Assembly (NCBI RefSeq): GCF_048381675.1
Contig: NZ_JBLWIS010000001.1
Location: 186,001 to 250,000 of the forward strand
Direction: 5' to 3'
DNA: 64,000 nucleotides
Source: Advenella sp048381675
GTDB lineage: Bacteria; Pseudomonadota; Gammaproteobacteria; Burkholderiales; Burkholderiaceae_B
Below, one piece after another: positions 52,776 to 61,900 of the stretch. The position numbers and the translations under genes are program-made. A model generated the notes under the pieces. It was not told the origin of the DNA. It ran no database searches and saw only the letters and a list, made by a program, of their open reading frames with translations. Positions within the stretch are counted from its first letter, which is position 1, and each line of letters begins with the position of its first letter.

Positions 52776-53213
52776 TTGTCATCATCCCACTTGAATCTTC
52801 ATTGGTCGGTTTCACTTGAAATCCGGCCAGGCAGGTTTGAATATTATGGCAAGGCATGCATGTTATTTGTGGCGGTTGCATGCCTTGCCGGCTTTTCATT
52901 GGCACTTGCCCTTGCTGCCATTTTTCTGGCTTACGCCCAGCCTTCCCGATCCAACCCATCCCTTCTCAAGGTCAATGTATCCCAGCCATGGGAGCTTACC
53001 GGCAATGGTGTACATCAACGCCTGATCTTGCGACAATTCTGGCAGGGGCCTTTCTGGCTTACCTTGCATCTTGAAAACCCATTTAATAATCAAATGTCAG
53101 GAAAACTGATCACCATTTGGCCATTTACCGTTGGTAAGACAGACTGGCGTAAACTCAGGGTCCTTTGCCACGCCATGCGCTGGAACCGGACCCTTCAACA
53201 GGAGGCGCCATGA
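52776..53213 (+). CDS. YgfX-like small membrane protein
   Basis: 145 residues. Starts with TTG (52776), one base after the fabF stop. A hydrophobic region of about 25 residues near 28-52 (LFVAVACLAGFSLALALAAIFLAY) probably makes one or two helices; the rest is short beta-like sequence (LILRQFWQGPFWLTLHL). Weakly like YgfX/CptA, which sits beside cell-cycle and stress genes; position before rpoE is common in this group. Function unknown. Its stop overlaps the rpoE ATG. Confidence 0.65.
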   Translation: MSSSHLNLHWSVSLEIRPGRFEYYGKACMLFVAVACLAGFSLALALAAIFLAYAQPSRSNPSLLKVNVSQPWELTGNGVHQRLILRQFWQGPFWLTLHLENPFNNQMSGKLITIWPFTVGKTDWRKLRVLCHAMRWNRTLQQEAP

Positions 53214-53809
53214 GTGATCGTGACGTCGATGCAGAACTCGTAGCCCGTGTGCAGAAAGGCGATAAACGGGCATTTGACTTGCTGGTGCTTAAATATCAGC
53301 GAAAAATAATGCGCCTGCTTTCGCGTATGCTGAATAACCAGGCCGAAGTCGAAGACATCGCCCAGGAAACTTTCATCAAGGCCTATCGTGCCTTGCCCCA
53401 ATTCAGGGGGGAAAGCGCTTTTTATACCTGGCTTTATCGCATTGCCATCAATACGGCCCGTAACTGGCTTTCATCCAACCAGCGAAAAATGCTGGTGCCA
53501 GACACCTTTGAAACAAAAGAAGGCGAAACTTTTTCCCAGTCTGACAATCTTATAGACATTGATACACCTGAATCACGTATGGTTTCGCGGGAAATTGGCC
53601 TAACAGTCAACAAGGCAATCGAGGATTTGCCTGAAGATTTGCGTACGGCTATTGTTCTTCGTGAAATAGAAGGTTTGAGCTACGAGGAAATTGCACAAAC
53701 CATGGAGTGCCCGATTGGAACCGTAAGATCCAGGATTTTCAGAGCCCGGGAAGCGATCGCTGCCCGACTCAAGCCTGTTTTGGGCCAGGATAACGATCGC
53801 CGCTGGTAA
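53210..53809 (+). CDS. rpoE: RNA polymerase sigma factor RpoE
   Basis: ECF sigma factor for envelope stress, 199 residues. The ATG at 53210 is preceded by AGGAGG and overlaps the previous stop (ATGA). Region 2 contains FDLLVLKYQRKI and YTWLYRIAINTARNWL; region 4 has DLRTAIVLREIEGLSYEEIAQTM and GTVRSRIFRAREAI. The downstream rseA, rseB and mucD settle it as sigma E/AlgU type. Confidence 0.96.
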   Translation: MSDRDVDAELVARVQKGDKRAFDLLVLKYQRKIMRLLSRMLNNQAEVEDIAQETFIKAYRALPQFRGESAFYTWLYRIAINTARNWLSSNQRKMLVPDTFETKEGETFSQSDNLIDIDTPESRMVSREIGLTVNKAIEDLPEDLRTAIVLREIEGLSYEEIAQTMECPIGTVRSRIFRAREAIAARLKPVLGQDNDRRW

Positions 53810-53820
53810 GGAGCTGATAC

Positions 53821-54333
53821 ATGAACACAACATTTTCAAAATCAAATGAATCGCAGTCACTCGATTGGGATGAGTCCATATCGGCACTTATCGATGGTGA
53901 AGATATCCGTTTTGACCTGGAAAACCTGGATAATTCTTACGGCAGGCAGGTCTGGGATACTTACCATCTTATTGGCGATGTCATGCGCAGCGATGAGCTG
54001 GCCATCAAGCCTTCCGATTTGTTTTATGCACGGGTCAGCAAGGCCATAGATGCCGAGCCAGTGCCATCCGTGCCAGCGCGCCGCATGGGTTTGCGCCAGG
54101 GGTTGTCGGGCTTGGCGGTGGCAGCGGCCGTGGCATCGGTGGTGTGGGTGGTTCAGCCATTCATGGACGAAGAACAGGTAGCACCACAAATGTCAGCGCC
54201 GGTCGTTGCATCACAAACCACACCCAGTACCGAACTGAACCGGGATTACAACGATTACATTTTTGCCCATCGCCAAATGGTGGGCGCGCGTCCCGTACAT
54301 CAGGTTTCCTATGAGTACGGAGTCAATCGCTAA
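53821..54333 (+). CDS. rseA: Anti-sigma E factor RseA/MucA
   Basis: 170-residue inner-membrane anti-sigma factor. The cytosolic N terminus (SISALIDGEDIRFDLENL, residues about 19-36) binds sigma E; one membrane helix about 98-115 (GLAVAAAVASVVWVV); the periplasmic tail (about 115-170) would be cut by DegS-type proteases and bind RseB. Divergent in sequence but fixed in position, 11 bp after rpoE. Confidence 0.88.
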   Translation: MNTTFSKSNESQSLDWDESISALIDGEDIRFDLENLDNSYGRQVWDTYHLIGDVMRSDELAIKPSDLFYARVSKAIDAEPVPSVPARRMGLRQGLSGLAVAAAVASVVWVVQPFMDEEQVAPQMSAPVVASQTTPSTELNRDYNDYIFAHRQMVGARPVHQVSYEYGVNR

Positions 54334-55367
54334 TGTTGCATTATTCATCCAGCAAGGCTTCAAGGAAAGCAAAAACACAATGGCTGTCACTGGTTCTGCT
54401 TGGAGCCGTTTTCACCATGCCTTCCATGGCTCAAACCACAACCCCTTTGGTAGGGGATGATCTGGTGGCATTTCTCGAGCAAGTGCAGAAAGCTTCCGTC
54501 ACTAACGATTACAGTGGCGTTTTTACCTATCAGCAAGGCGAGCAGATCATGTCTTCACGGGTAACGCACATTGTGGATGGTGAGGGCGTCAAAGAGCGGC
54601 TTGAGCTGCTTGATGGTGATCCCCAGGAGTATTTGCGTACCAATGATGTTGTGCAATGCCTGATGCCCGAGCAGAAGAAAATTGTTCTGACACCGGCCCG
54701 CAAGGACCGTTTCCCCGCATTCTTGCAAACCGAACCCACATATTTAAACCAGTATTACACGGCCACACTCAGCCTCAAGAAGGAAAGGGTTGCCGGTCAT
54801 GAGTGCCAACAGCTGGAACTGACGCCCCGCTCTTCAGACCGCTATGGGTATCGCCTGTGTGTTGACGTAAAGACAAAGTTGTTGTTGAAGTCTCAAACGG
54901 TCGGCCTTGATAACAAAGTGGTCGAACAGGTGGCTTTTACGGGTCTTGTCATGGGTAAGGATGTCAATACCGGATTATTGGCGCCCAGCTATAAACTCAA
55001 TGATTGGGTGGTTGAAAAAGAAGAACTTGTTTCAGTTGATTTCGCCAAAGAGGGCTGGAAACTGCGTGCCCCAGAGGGATACGTACCGATATTAAGTATT
55101 ATTCGACCTAAAGGAACTAATCAGCGTGTCAAGCACCTAATTCTTTCGGACGGCCTTTCTTCGATTTCTGTTTTTGTGCAAAAAGTGACAGAGGCGGAAA
55201 AAACGTTGCAAGCTCATGGCGCCGTACAGGTGGGTTCCCTGAATGTTTTTCGTCAACGCGTTGACGATTACTGGGTAACCGCCATTGGTGCAGTGCCCAT
55301 GAGCACGCTTGAAGAAATGGCAGTATCGGCTAAATTTATTCCACCCGTATCATCCAAATTGAATTAG
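54333..55367 (+). CDS. rseB: Sigma E regulator RseB/MucB
   Basis: 344-residue periplasmic protein that shields RseA from proteolysis until it binds mislocalised lipid or LPS. A signal peptide ends PSMA before Gln34. MucB/RseB features: FLEQVQKASVTNDYSGVFTYQQGE, VKERLELLDGDPQEYLR and a C-terminal domain from about 225. ATG overlaps the rseA stop by one base (TAATG). Confidence 0.94.
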   Translation: MLHYSSSKASRKAKTQWLSLVLLGAVFTMPSMAQTTTPLVGDDLVAFLEQVQKASVTNDYSGVFTYQQGEQIMSSRVTHIVDGEGVKERLELLDGDPQEYLRTNDVVQCLMPEQKKIVLTPARKDRFPAFLQTEPTYLNQYYTATLSLKKERVAGHECQQLELTPRSSDRYGYRLCVDVKTKLLLKSQTVGLDNKVVEQVAFTGLVMGKDVNTGLLAPSYKLNDWVVEKEELVSVDFAKEGWKLRAPEGYVPILSIIRPKGTNQRVKHLILSDGLSSISVFVQKVTEAEKTLQAHGAVQVGSLNVFRQRVDDYWVTAIGAVPMSTLEEMAVSAKFIPPVSSKLN

Positions 55368-55379
55368 GAAAGGGATTCC

Positions 55380-56891
55380 ATGAAAAAAATATTACATAAT
55401 AAGTTGAAACGTAGTGTGCTGTATACCGTAATTGGACTTAGCGCCGCTTATGCCGGGCTGTCTTACGTTGGCGGTGATGTTGCCAATGCCCAGGATGTAC
55501 CCAATGCAACGACATCAATGACGATTGCCGGCTTGCCTGATTTCACCCCGATTGTCGCCCAAACAGAAAATGCGGTGGTTAACATCCGTACCCTGGAGAC
55601 TGTCTCCGCCCGTTCCCGTGGTGGCTATGATCCTTATGGTGATCCATCCGAATTGTTCCGTTTTTTCTTTGGCCCCGATTTCACGCCGCCACGCGCCACG
55701 CCGCAACCTCGCCAGCGTGGTGGTGATCAACCTGAAAGAACCGTACCACGAGGCGTGGGTTCAGGTTTTATCATTTCAGATGATGGCTACATCATTACCA
55801 ATAATCATGTGATTGCCGGTGCGTCAAAAATCATGGTCACGCTTAACAATGGCAAGGAATTTCCTGCCAAGGTGATCGGTTCCGATCAACGCACTGATAT
55901 CGCCCTGCTCAAGATTGAAGGTGAAGATAAATTACCTACGCTTAAAATCGGTGATTCCAATACCCTGAAAAAAGGCCAGTGGGTTCTGGCTATCGGTTCG
56001 CCATTCGGGCTTGATTCTACGGTTACGTCGGGCATTATCAGTGCCATCAACCGCGATACTGGCGAATATCTGCCGTTCATCCAGACTGACGTTGCCGTCA
56101 ACCCGGGTAACTCGGGTGGTCCGCTGATCAATCTGGAAGGTGAAGTGGTTGGCGTGAATTCGCAAATCATTTCCCAAAGTGGCGGTTTTATGGGTATCTC
56201 CCTGTCCATTCCTATTGATGAAGCCATGCAGGTCGTTAATCAGCTCAAGGAAAATGGCAAGGTTACGCGCGGCCGGATTGGCGTGCAAATCGGCGAGGTT
56301 GCCGATGAAGTGGCCAAGGCCTTGGGACTTGAAAACTCCTCAGGAGCACTGGTCAGTAATGTAGAGCAGGGTGGCCCCGCCGACAAGGCAGGTATCATGG
56401 CTGGTGACGTCATTATTGGTTTTGATGGTTCAGAGGTGAAGAAATGGTCGGATCTGCCACGGATAGTGGGTCAGAAAAAACCGGATACCGAATCGAATAT
56501 TGAAGTATGGCGTCGTGGCAAGAAACAAACCCTGAAAATTACTGTCGGTGCAGTGCCTTCCAATCCGGCAGATGAAGTTGCTGCCAATCAGGAAGCGTCA
56601 GACAAGCTGGCTGAGGCGGACCGTCTGGGCTTGGTGGTTAGTAATCTATCCGAGGAAACCATGACCCGGTTGCGTATCAAAGGTGGTGTCCAGATTACTG
56701 AAGTTGAAGGTCCGGGGCAGGTTGCCGGCTTGCGAGCCGATGACATTATCCTGGCCGTCAATGATCAGGACATCAAGGATGTCAAACAGTTTGAAGAGAC
56801 TGTGGGCAAGTTGTCCAAAGACAAAGCGGCCGCTTTATTGATCCGTCGTGAAAATTTAACCCAGTGGGTGCCTGTAACGCCGTCAAAATAA
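55380..56891 (+). CDS. mucD: Periplasmic serine protease MucD/DegP type
   Basis: 503-residue HtrA protease. Signal peptide ends near DVANA (about 37). Catalytic triad His143 (ITNNHVIAG), Asp173 (RTDIALLKI), Ser245 (GNSGGPLI). Two PDZ domains follow (about 275-370 and 400-490), the first with GRIGVQIGEV. Degrades or refolds damaged envelope proteins and limits sigma E activation. Confidence 0.96.
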   Translation: MKKILHNKLKRSVLYTVIGLSAAYAGLSYVGGDVANAQDVPNATTSMTIAGLPDFTPIVAQTENAVVNIRTLETVSARSRGGYDPYGDPSELFRFFFGPDFTPPRATPQPRQRGGDQPERTVPRGVGSGFIISDDGYIITNNHVIAGASKIMVTLNNGKEFPAKVIGSDQRTDIALLKIEGEDKLPTLKIGDSNTLKKGQWVLAIGSPFGLDSTVTSGIISAINRDTGEYLPFIQTDVAVNPGNSGGPLINLEGEVVGVNSQIISQSGGFMGISLSIPIDEAMQVVNQLKENGKVTRGRIGVQIGEVADEVAKALGLENSSGALVSNVEQGGPADKAGIMAGDVIIGFDGSEVKKWSDLPRIVGQKKPDTESNIEVWRRGKKQTLKITVGAVPSNPADEVAANQEASDKLAEADRLGLVVSNLSEETMTRLRIKGGVQITEVEGPGQVAGLRADDIILAVNDQDIKDVKQFEETVGKLSKDKAAALLIRRENLTQWVPVTPSK

Positions 56892-56912
56892 GGCTACAAT
56901 ACGACATACGCT

Positions 56913-56938
56913 AAAAGGGCGCATAGCGCCCTTTTTTT
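56913..56938 (+). terminator. Terminator after mucD
   Basis: AAAAGGGCGC (56913-56922) and GCGCCCTTTT (56926-56935) form a 10-bp stem with a three-base loop and T run to 56938. It separates the sigma E operon from lepA. Confidence 0.92.
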
Positions 56939-56973
56939 ATGAGTCCCATACCAAAAATTTTATATAGCCTTAT

Positions 56974-58767
56974 ATGCAACATATACGCAATTTTTCGATT
57001 ATTGCCCATATTGATCATGGAAAATCCACACTGGCCGATCGCCTGATTCAGCGCTGTGGAGGCCTGGAAGACCGGGAGATGTCCAAGCAGGTACTTGATT
57101 CAATGGATATCGAACGAGAACGGGGTATTACCATTAAGGCACAAACGGCATCTTTGCAATATAAGGCCAACGACGGCAAGATTTATAACCTTAACCTGAT
57201 TGATACCCCCGGGCACGTTGACTTTTCTTATGAGGTCAGCCGGTCCCTTTCCGCCTGTGAAGGCGCTTTGCTAGTCGTGGATGCCAGCCAGGGAGTAGAG
57301 GCACAAACGGTGGCTAACTGTTACACCGCGATTGAATTGGGGGTAGAGGTATTACCGGTCCTGAATAAAATGGACCTTCCTTCCGCAGAGCCTGAAGCTG
57401 CCCGCGAGGAAATCGAGGATGTAATCGGGATTGATGCCAGTGATGCGGTAAAAGCCAGTGCCAAAACCGGCATGGGTATTGATGAAATCCTCGAGCAGAT
57501 TGTTAACAAGATTCCACCGCCGGTCGGCGACCCTGAAAAACCTTTGCAGGCACTGATTATCGACTCCTGGTTTGATAACTATGTAGGCGTGGTCATGTTG
57601 GTGCGTATCGTGAATGGCGTACTCAAGCTCAAGGATAAAATCACTTTCATGGCAACCGGTGCATCTCATTTGTGTGAGCAACTGGGTGTGTTTACGCCCA
57701 AATCACTTGCGCGTACGCAATTGTCTGCCGGTGAAGTGGGTTTTATCATTACCGGCATTAAAGAGCTTGAACATGCCAAGGTGGGTGATACCATTACGCT
57801 GGCAAACAAGCCTGCCGAGTCGCCCTTGCCCGGATTCAAGGAAGTCAAGCCACAGGTCTTTGCAGGCCTGTATCCCGTTGAAAGCAGTGAATATGACCAG
57901 TTGCGCGATTCACTTGAAAAGCTCAAGCTGAACGATGCGGCCCTGATGTTTGAGCCTGAAGTTTCGCAGGCATTGGGCTTTGGTTTCCGTTGCGGTTTCC
58001 TTGGGCTGTTGCATATGGAAATCGTCCAGGAACGCCTGGAACGCGAGTTTGACATGGACATCATCACCACCGCACCTTCGGTGGTTTATGAAGTTGAAAA
58101 AAATGATGGCGAAGTCATTATGATCGAAAGTCCTTCGCGTATGCCTGACGTTGGCCAGATTAACGACATCCGTGAGCCAATCGTTACCGTAACCCTGTTC
58201 ATGCCACAAGAGTATGTGGGAGCCGTGATCACCTTGTGTACCGCCAAGCGGGGTATTCAAATGAACATGAGTTACCATGGCCGGCAGGTTCATCTGGTTT
58301 ATGAAATTCCGCTGGCGGAAATTGTCCTTGATTTCTTCGACCGACTGAAATCGGTGTCGCGCGGTTATGCTTCCATGGATTATGAATTCCTTGAATATCG
58401 TTCTGCTGATGTGGTCAGGGTCGACCTGCTCATTAACGGAGACCGGGTGGATGCCCTGTCGATGATTGTTCACCGTGCCAACGCACGCTACCGGGGCCGT
58501 GAAGTGGTTTCCAAAATGCGTGGCCTGATTCCGCGACAAATGTATGATGTGGCCATTCAGGCCGCCATCGGTTCTGAAGTCATTGCCCGTGAAAACGTGA
58601 AGGCGCTGCGCAAGAACGTGTTGGCCAAATGTTATGGCGGTGATATCAGCCGCAAGAAAAAACTGCTTGAAAAACAAAAAGCGGGTAAAAAACGCATGAA
58701 GCAGGTTGGCAGTGTGGAAATTCCACAGGAGGCCTTCCTGGCCATCCTTCAGGTTGATGATAAATAA
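56974..58767 (+). CDS. lepA: Elongation factor 4
   Basis: Ribosome-associated GTPase, 597 residues. G1 AHIDHGKSTLADRL, G3 DTPGHVDF, G4 NKMDLPSAE, and the LepA-specific C-terminal domain (SYHGRQVHLVYEIPLAEI, GGDISRKKKLLEKQKAGKKRM). Paired with lepB 27 bp later as in most proteobacteria. Confidence 0.98.
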   Translation: MQHIRNFSIIAHIDHGKSTLADRLIQRCGGLEDREMSKQVLDSMDIERERGITIKAQTASLQYKANDGKIYNLNLIDTPGHVDFSYEVSRSLSACEGALLVVDASQGVEAQTVANCYTAIELGVEVLPVLNKMDLPSAEPEAAREEIEDVIGIDASDAVKASAKTGMGIDEILEQIVNKIPPPVGDPEKPLQALIIDSWFDNYVGVVMLVRIVNGVLKLKDKITFMATGASHLCEQLGVFTPKSLARTQLSAGEVGFIITGIKELEHAKVGDTITLANKPAESPLPGFKEVKPQVFAGLYPVESSEYDQLRDSLEKLKLNDAALMFEPEVSQALGFGFRCGFLGLLHMEIVQERLEREFDMDIITTAPSVVYEVEKNDGEVIMIESPSRMPDVGQINDIREPIVTVTLFMPQEYVGAVITLCTAKRGIQMNMSYHGRQVHLVYEIPLAEIVLDFFDRLKSVSRGYASMDYEFLEYRSADVVRVDLLINGDRVDALSMIVHRANARYRGREVVSKMRGLIPRQMYDVAIQAAIGSEVIARENVKALRKNVLAKCYGGDISRKKKLLEKQKAGKKRMKQVGSVEIPQEAFLAILQVDDK

Positions 58768-58794
58768 ACAACTGGAAAAACAAGAGATTACAGA

Positions 58795-59601
58795 ATGAAT
58801 TTTGCTTTGATTTTATTTGTATTGCTGCTGGTGACTGCAGTGATCAAGCTGATAGACAAGGTAGTACTGAAACCGCGCCGTACGGAAAAGTATGGTGAAG
58901 AGCAGGAAGCATACAGACCTTGGTGGGTAGAGTACTCCATCAGTTTCTTTCCGGTTATCCTGTTTGTATTTGTTTTACGCTCATTCGTGGTAGAGCCGTT
59001 CCGGATTCCTTCTGGTTCCATGCTGCCTACCTTGCAGGATGGTGACATGATTCTGGTGAATAAATTCAATTATGGCATTCGCTTGCCCATTGTAGACCAG
59101 AAAATTATCCCGCTTGGCAACCCTGAAAAAGGCGATGTAGTGGTGTTCCGTTATCCCGTCAATACCGATATTGATTACATCAAGCGGATTGTTGGCGTGC
59201 CGGGCGATACGGTCGCGTATGTTGGCAAACGCCTGTTCATTAATGGAACGCCGGTTGAAACCACAGCGCTTGGCCCATATGTGAATCCTTCGCAGCAGGC
59301 CGGTAATCCACTCAAGCTGCAGGAAAAAATCGGTGATGCCTCTTATGAAACCCTGAATATGCCGGGTGCCGGTGCCTATCTTTCAGGTCGCCAGTTCCCA
59401 TTCTCGCAAAATTGTGAATATGCCGGCACCGATTTCAAATGTACCGTACCGGAAGGCCATTATTTTGTCATGGGTGATAACCGGGACAATAGTGAGGACA
59501 GTCGTTATTGGGGTTTCGTGCCTGATAACTATCTGGTTGGCAAGGCATTCTTTGTCTGGATGAATTTTGGGGACCTGGGCCGCATTGGCTCAATCAAATA
59601 A
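58795..59601 (+). CDS. lepB: Signal peptidase I
   Basis: Cleaves signal peptides of exported proteins at the outer face of the inner membrane. 268 residues. Two membrane segments (3-19 and about 46-62), catalytic Ser75 in PSGSMLPTL and Lys130 in YIKRIVGVPGD; GDNRDNSEDSRYWGFV near the end. Its stop overlaps the rnc start by one base. Confidence 0.97.
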   Translation: MNFALILFVLLLVTAVIKLIDKVVLKPRRTEKYGEEQEAYRPWWVEYSISFFPVILFVFVLRSFVVEPFRIPSGSMLPTLQDGDMILVNKFNYGIRLPIVDQKIIPLGNPEKGDVVVFRYPVNTDIDYIKRIVGVPGDTVAYVGKRLFINGTPVETTALGPYVNPSQQAGNPLKLQEKIGDASYETLNMPGAGAYLSGRQFPFSQNCEYAGTDFKCTVPEGHYFVMGDNRDNSEDSRYWGFVPDNYLVGKAFFVWMNFGDLGRIGSIK

Positions 59602-60356
59602 TGAATTTAACGCAATTGGAAACCCGACTGGGTTATAAGTTTAAAGACCAGCGTTTATTGATACAGGCTTTAACGCATCGTAGTCATAGCGCCATTCATA
59701 ACGAGCGCTTTGAGTTTTTGGGTGATTCAATCCTGAATTTTGCGGTTGCGGCCATCCTGTTTCATAAATTGCCAAATGTCGATGAAGGTGATCTGTCCCG
59801 CATCCGTGCCAGTCTTGTGAAACAGGGAACGCTCGCTGATATTGCCACCAAGCTTGATTTACCTAATTTTCTCAGGCTGGGTGAGGGCGAGCTTAAAAGT
59901 GGCGGCTTTCGTCGGCCATCCATTCTTGCTGATGCGGTAGAGGCCATCTTTTGCGCCGTCTACCTGGATTCCAGCAGTGACCAGGCCCATCAGGTCATCG
60001 AAGGCTTGTATCGTCCCATTCTGGAAACGGTAGATTTCAATACCTTGGGCAAAGATGCCAAAACGCTGTTGCAAGAAGTGCTGCAAGGGCGCAAGTATGC
60101 CTTGCCGACCTATAATGTGATCGCCACTTTGGGGGCCGCCCATGACCAGCAATTCGAGGTTGAGTGCCTGATTGCCGAACTGGATGTCCGGGCGCAAGCC
60201 AGTGGCAGCAGTCGCCGTGCGGCTGAACAGGCTGCGGCAGCATTGGTGCTGGCCGAACTTGAACAAATATTGCCCAAGAAAAAGGGCACCGCCAAACAAG
60301 TGCGCAAGGTGGCACAGCTCAGCTTGCCCGTTGCCGTGGAACAGGATAGAAAATGA
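59601..60356 (+). CDS. rnc: Ribonuclease III
   Basis: Double-strand RNA endonuclease for rRNA processing. 251 residues. Signature NERFEFLGDSIL (35-46), second acidic site LADAVEAIFCAVY, and a dsRNA-binding domain (about 155-225; LQEVLQGRKYALPTYNV and SSRRAAEQAAAALVL). Coupled to era by an ATGA overlap. Confidence 0.97.
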   Translation: MNLTQLETRLGYKFKDQRLLIQALTHRSHSAIHNERFEFLGDSILNFAVAAILFHKLPNVDEGDLSRIRASLVKQGTLADIATKLDLPNFLRLGEGELKSGGFRRPSILADAVEAIFCAVYLDSSSDQAHQVIEGLYRPILETVDFNTLGKDAKTLLQEVLQGRKYALPTYNVIATLGAAHDQQFEVECLIAELDVRAQASGSSRRAAEQAAAALVLAELEQILPKKKGTAKQVRKVAQLSLPVAVEQDRK

Positions 60357-61246
60357 CCCAGGAAACTCCCTTCAAAACCGGATTTATCGCGGTAGTGGGG
60401 CGCCCCAATGTGGGCAAATCCACGCTTACCAATGCGCTGATCGGCAGTAAAATTTCCATCGTTTCGCGCAAGGCGCAAACCACTCGCCACCGTATTCATG
60501 GTGTGCTTACCCGGGATCGTGAGCAGTTTGTGTTTGTCGACACCCCCGGTTTCCAGACCCGTCATGGCGGTGCCATGAACCGCATGATGAACCGTGTTGT
60601 CACCCAGGCACTGGCTGATGTTGACGTGGTGCTGCATGTTGTTGAGGCGGGTAAGTGGTCGGTGGGTGATGACAATATCGTACCGTTGCTGCCTTCGGCT
60701 AAAAAGTGCATTCTGGTGATCAGCAAGGTTGATACGCTAAAGAATAAAAATGAAATGTTTGATTTTGTTGGCAAAATCATGAGCAAGTTCAATTATGATG
60801 CGGTGGTTCCCCTTAGTGCTGTCAAGAAAATCCAGCTGGATACCCTGTTGGACGAAATTTCTCGCCGCTTGCCTGAAGGCGAGCCCATGTTCGAGGAAGA
60901 TGCCCTAACCGATCGTTCCATCCGTTTTATTGCGGCAGAACTGATTCGTGAAAAAATCTTTCGCCTGGTGGGTGACGAATTACCCTATGCTTGCACAGTG
61001 GTCATTGAAAAGTGGGATGAGGATGAAAAGGGGGTTCATATTGCTGCCTGTGTGGTAGTAGAGCGTGAAGGCCACAAACCCATTTTGCTGGGCGCCAAAG
61101 GCATGCACATGAAGCGCATCGCCAGCGAAGCCCGTCAGGATATCCGGGATCTACTCGAAAAACCGGTATTTCTTGAAATATATATCAAAGTGCGTAAAGG
61201 CTGGTCCGACAAGGAAAGCGCACTTCGCGACCTGGGATATGAGTAA
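60353..61246 (+). CDS. era: GTPase Era
   Basis: Essential GTPase for 16S rRNA and 30S assembly. 297 residues. G1 GRPNVGKSTL, G2 TTRHRIHG, G3 DTPGFQ, G4 SKVDTL, and a C-terminal KH domain with GAKGMHMKRIASEARQDI. Overlaps recO by eight bases. Confidence 0.98.
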   Translation: MTQETPFKTGFIAVVGRPNVGKSTLTNALIGSKISIVSRKAQTTRHRIHGVLTRDREQFVFVDTPGFQTRHGGAMNRMMNRVVTQALADVDVVLHVVEAGKWSVGDDNIVPLLPSAKKCILVISKVDTLKNKNEMFDFVGKIMSKFNYDAVVPLSAVKKIQLDTLLDEISRRLPEGEPMFEEDALTDRSIRFIAAELIREKIFRLVGDELPYACTVVIEKWDEDEKGVHIAACVVVEREGHKPILLGAKGMHMKRIASEARQDIRDLLEKPVFLEIYIKVRKGWSDKESALRDLGYE

Positions 61247-61829
61247 ACGCCAGTCCCGGGTACAAGAGGCGCATGCATTTTTAATGCATGCGACCAACTG
61301 GAGCGAAACTTCAATTATTGCCCAGGTGTTTTCCCGTGATTATGGCATTGTCACGGTTGTAGCCAAAGGGGCGAAGCGGCCTTACTCGGTGCTGCGCCCG
61401 ATTTTGTCGGCTTTCCAGCCTTTGTTGTTGTCCTGGTCAGGCCAGGGCGAAATTAAAACCCTTACCCGAGCTGAAACCGCCGGCTTGCTGCCACTCGGGG
61501 GGCGCTCACTCATGTCAGGCTGGTACATGAATGAGTTATTGCTTAAATTGCTGCCCAAGGAAGATCCGCACCAGGCCCTGTTTGATGCCTATGCCGATGC
61601 GCTGGCGCAACTGGCCGGCGGTTCGTCTGCGACTGGTGCCTTGCGACGTTTTGAATGGACCTTGCTGAATGAAACCGGCTATGGCATAGAAGGTGAAGAG
61701 CCCGACTTCAATGACCGCAGCGCAGAGCCGGCCCTGCGTCTTGCCTTGCGGCAAAGAATCAATGAACATCTTGAAAACCGCTCCTTGTCTACCCGTAAGG
61801 TATTGCTTTCCTTGCAGCATTTTGCATGA
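61239..61829 (+). CDS. recO: DNA repair protein RecO, short form
   Basis: Mediates RecA loading in RecFOR gap repair. The ATG at 61239 inside the era end is chosen; 196 residues. N-terminal OB fold (EAHAFLMHATNWSETSIIAQVF, GIVTVVAKGAKR) and helical part (GWYMNELLLKLLP, LRRFEWTLLNETGYG) match. The C terminus ends near LENRSLSTRKVLLSL, like the end of E. coli RecO, but about 40 residues between, holding the Cys-containing lobe in relatives, are missing. No frameshift is evident, so this looks like an internal deletion rather than truncation. Confidence 0.9.
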   Translation: MSKRQSRVQEAHAFLMHATNWSETSIIAQVFSRDYGIVTVVAKGAKRPYSVLRPILSAFQPLLLSWSGQGEIKTLTRAETAGLLPLGGRSLMSGWYMNELLLKLLPKEDPHQALFDAYADALAQLAGGSSATGALRRFEWTLLNETGYGIEGEEPDFNDRSAEPALRLALRQRINEHLENRSLSTRKVLLSLQHFA

Positions 61830-61900
61830 TGTGATTGAATAAGCGAAATCCTGTCCAATGTTGGCCAGAAAGGGATTACCTTACGCTAAGGAGTCAGTTC

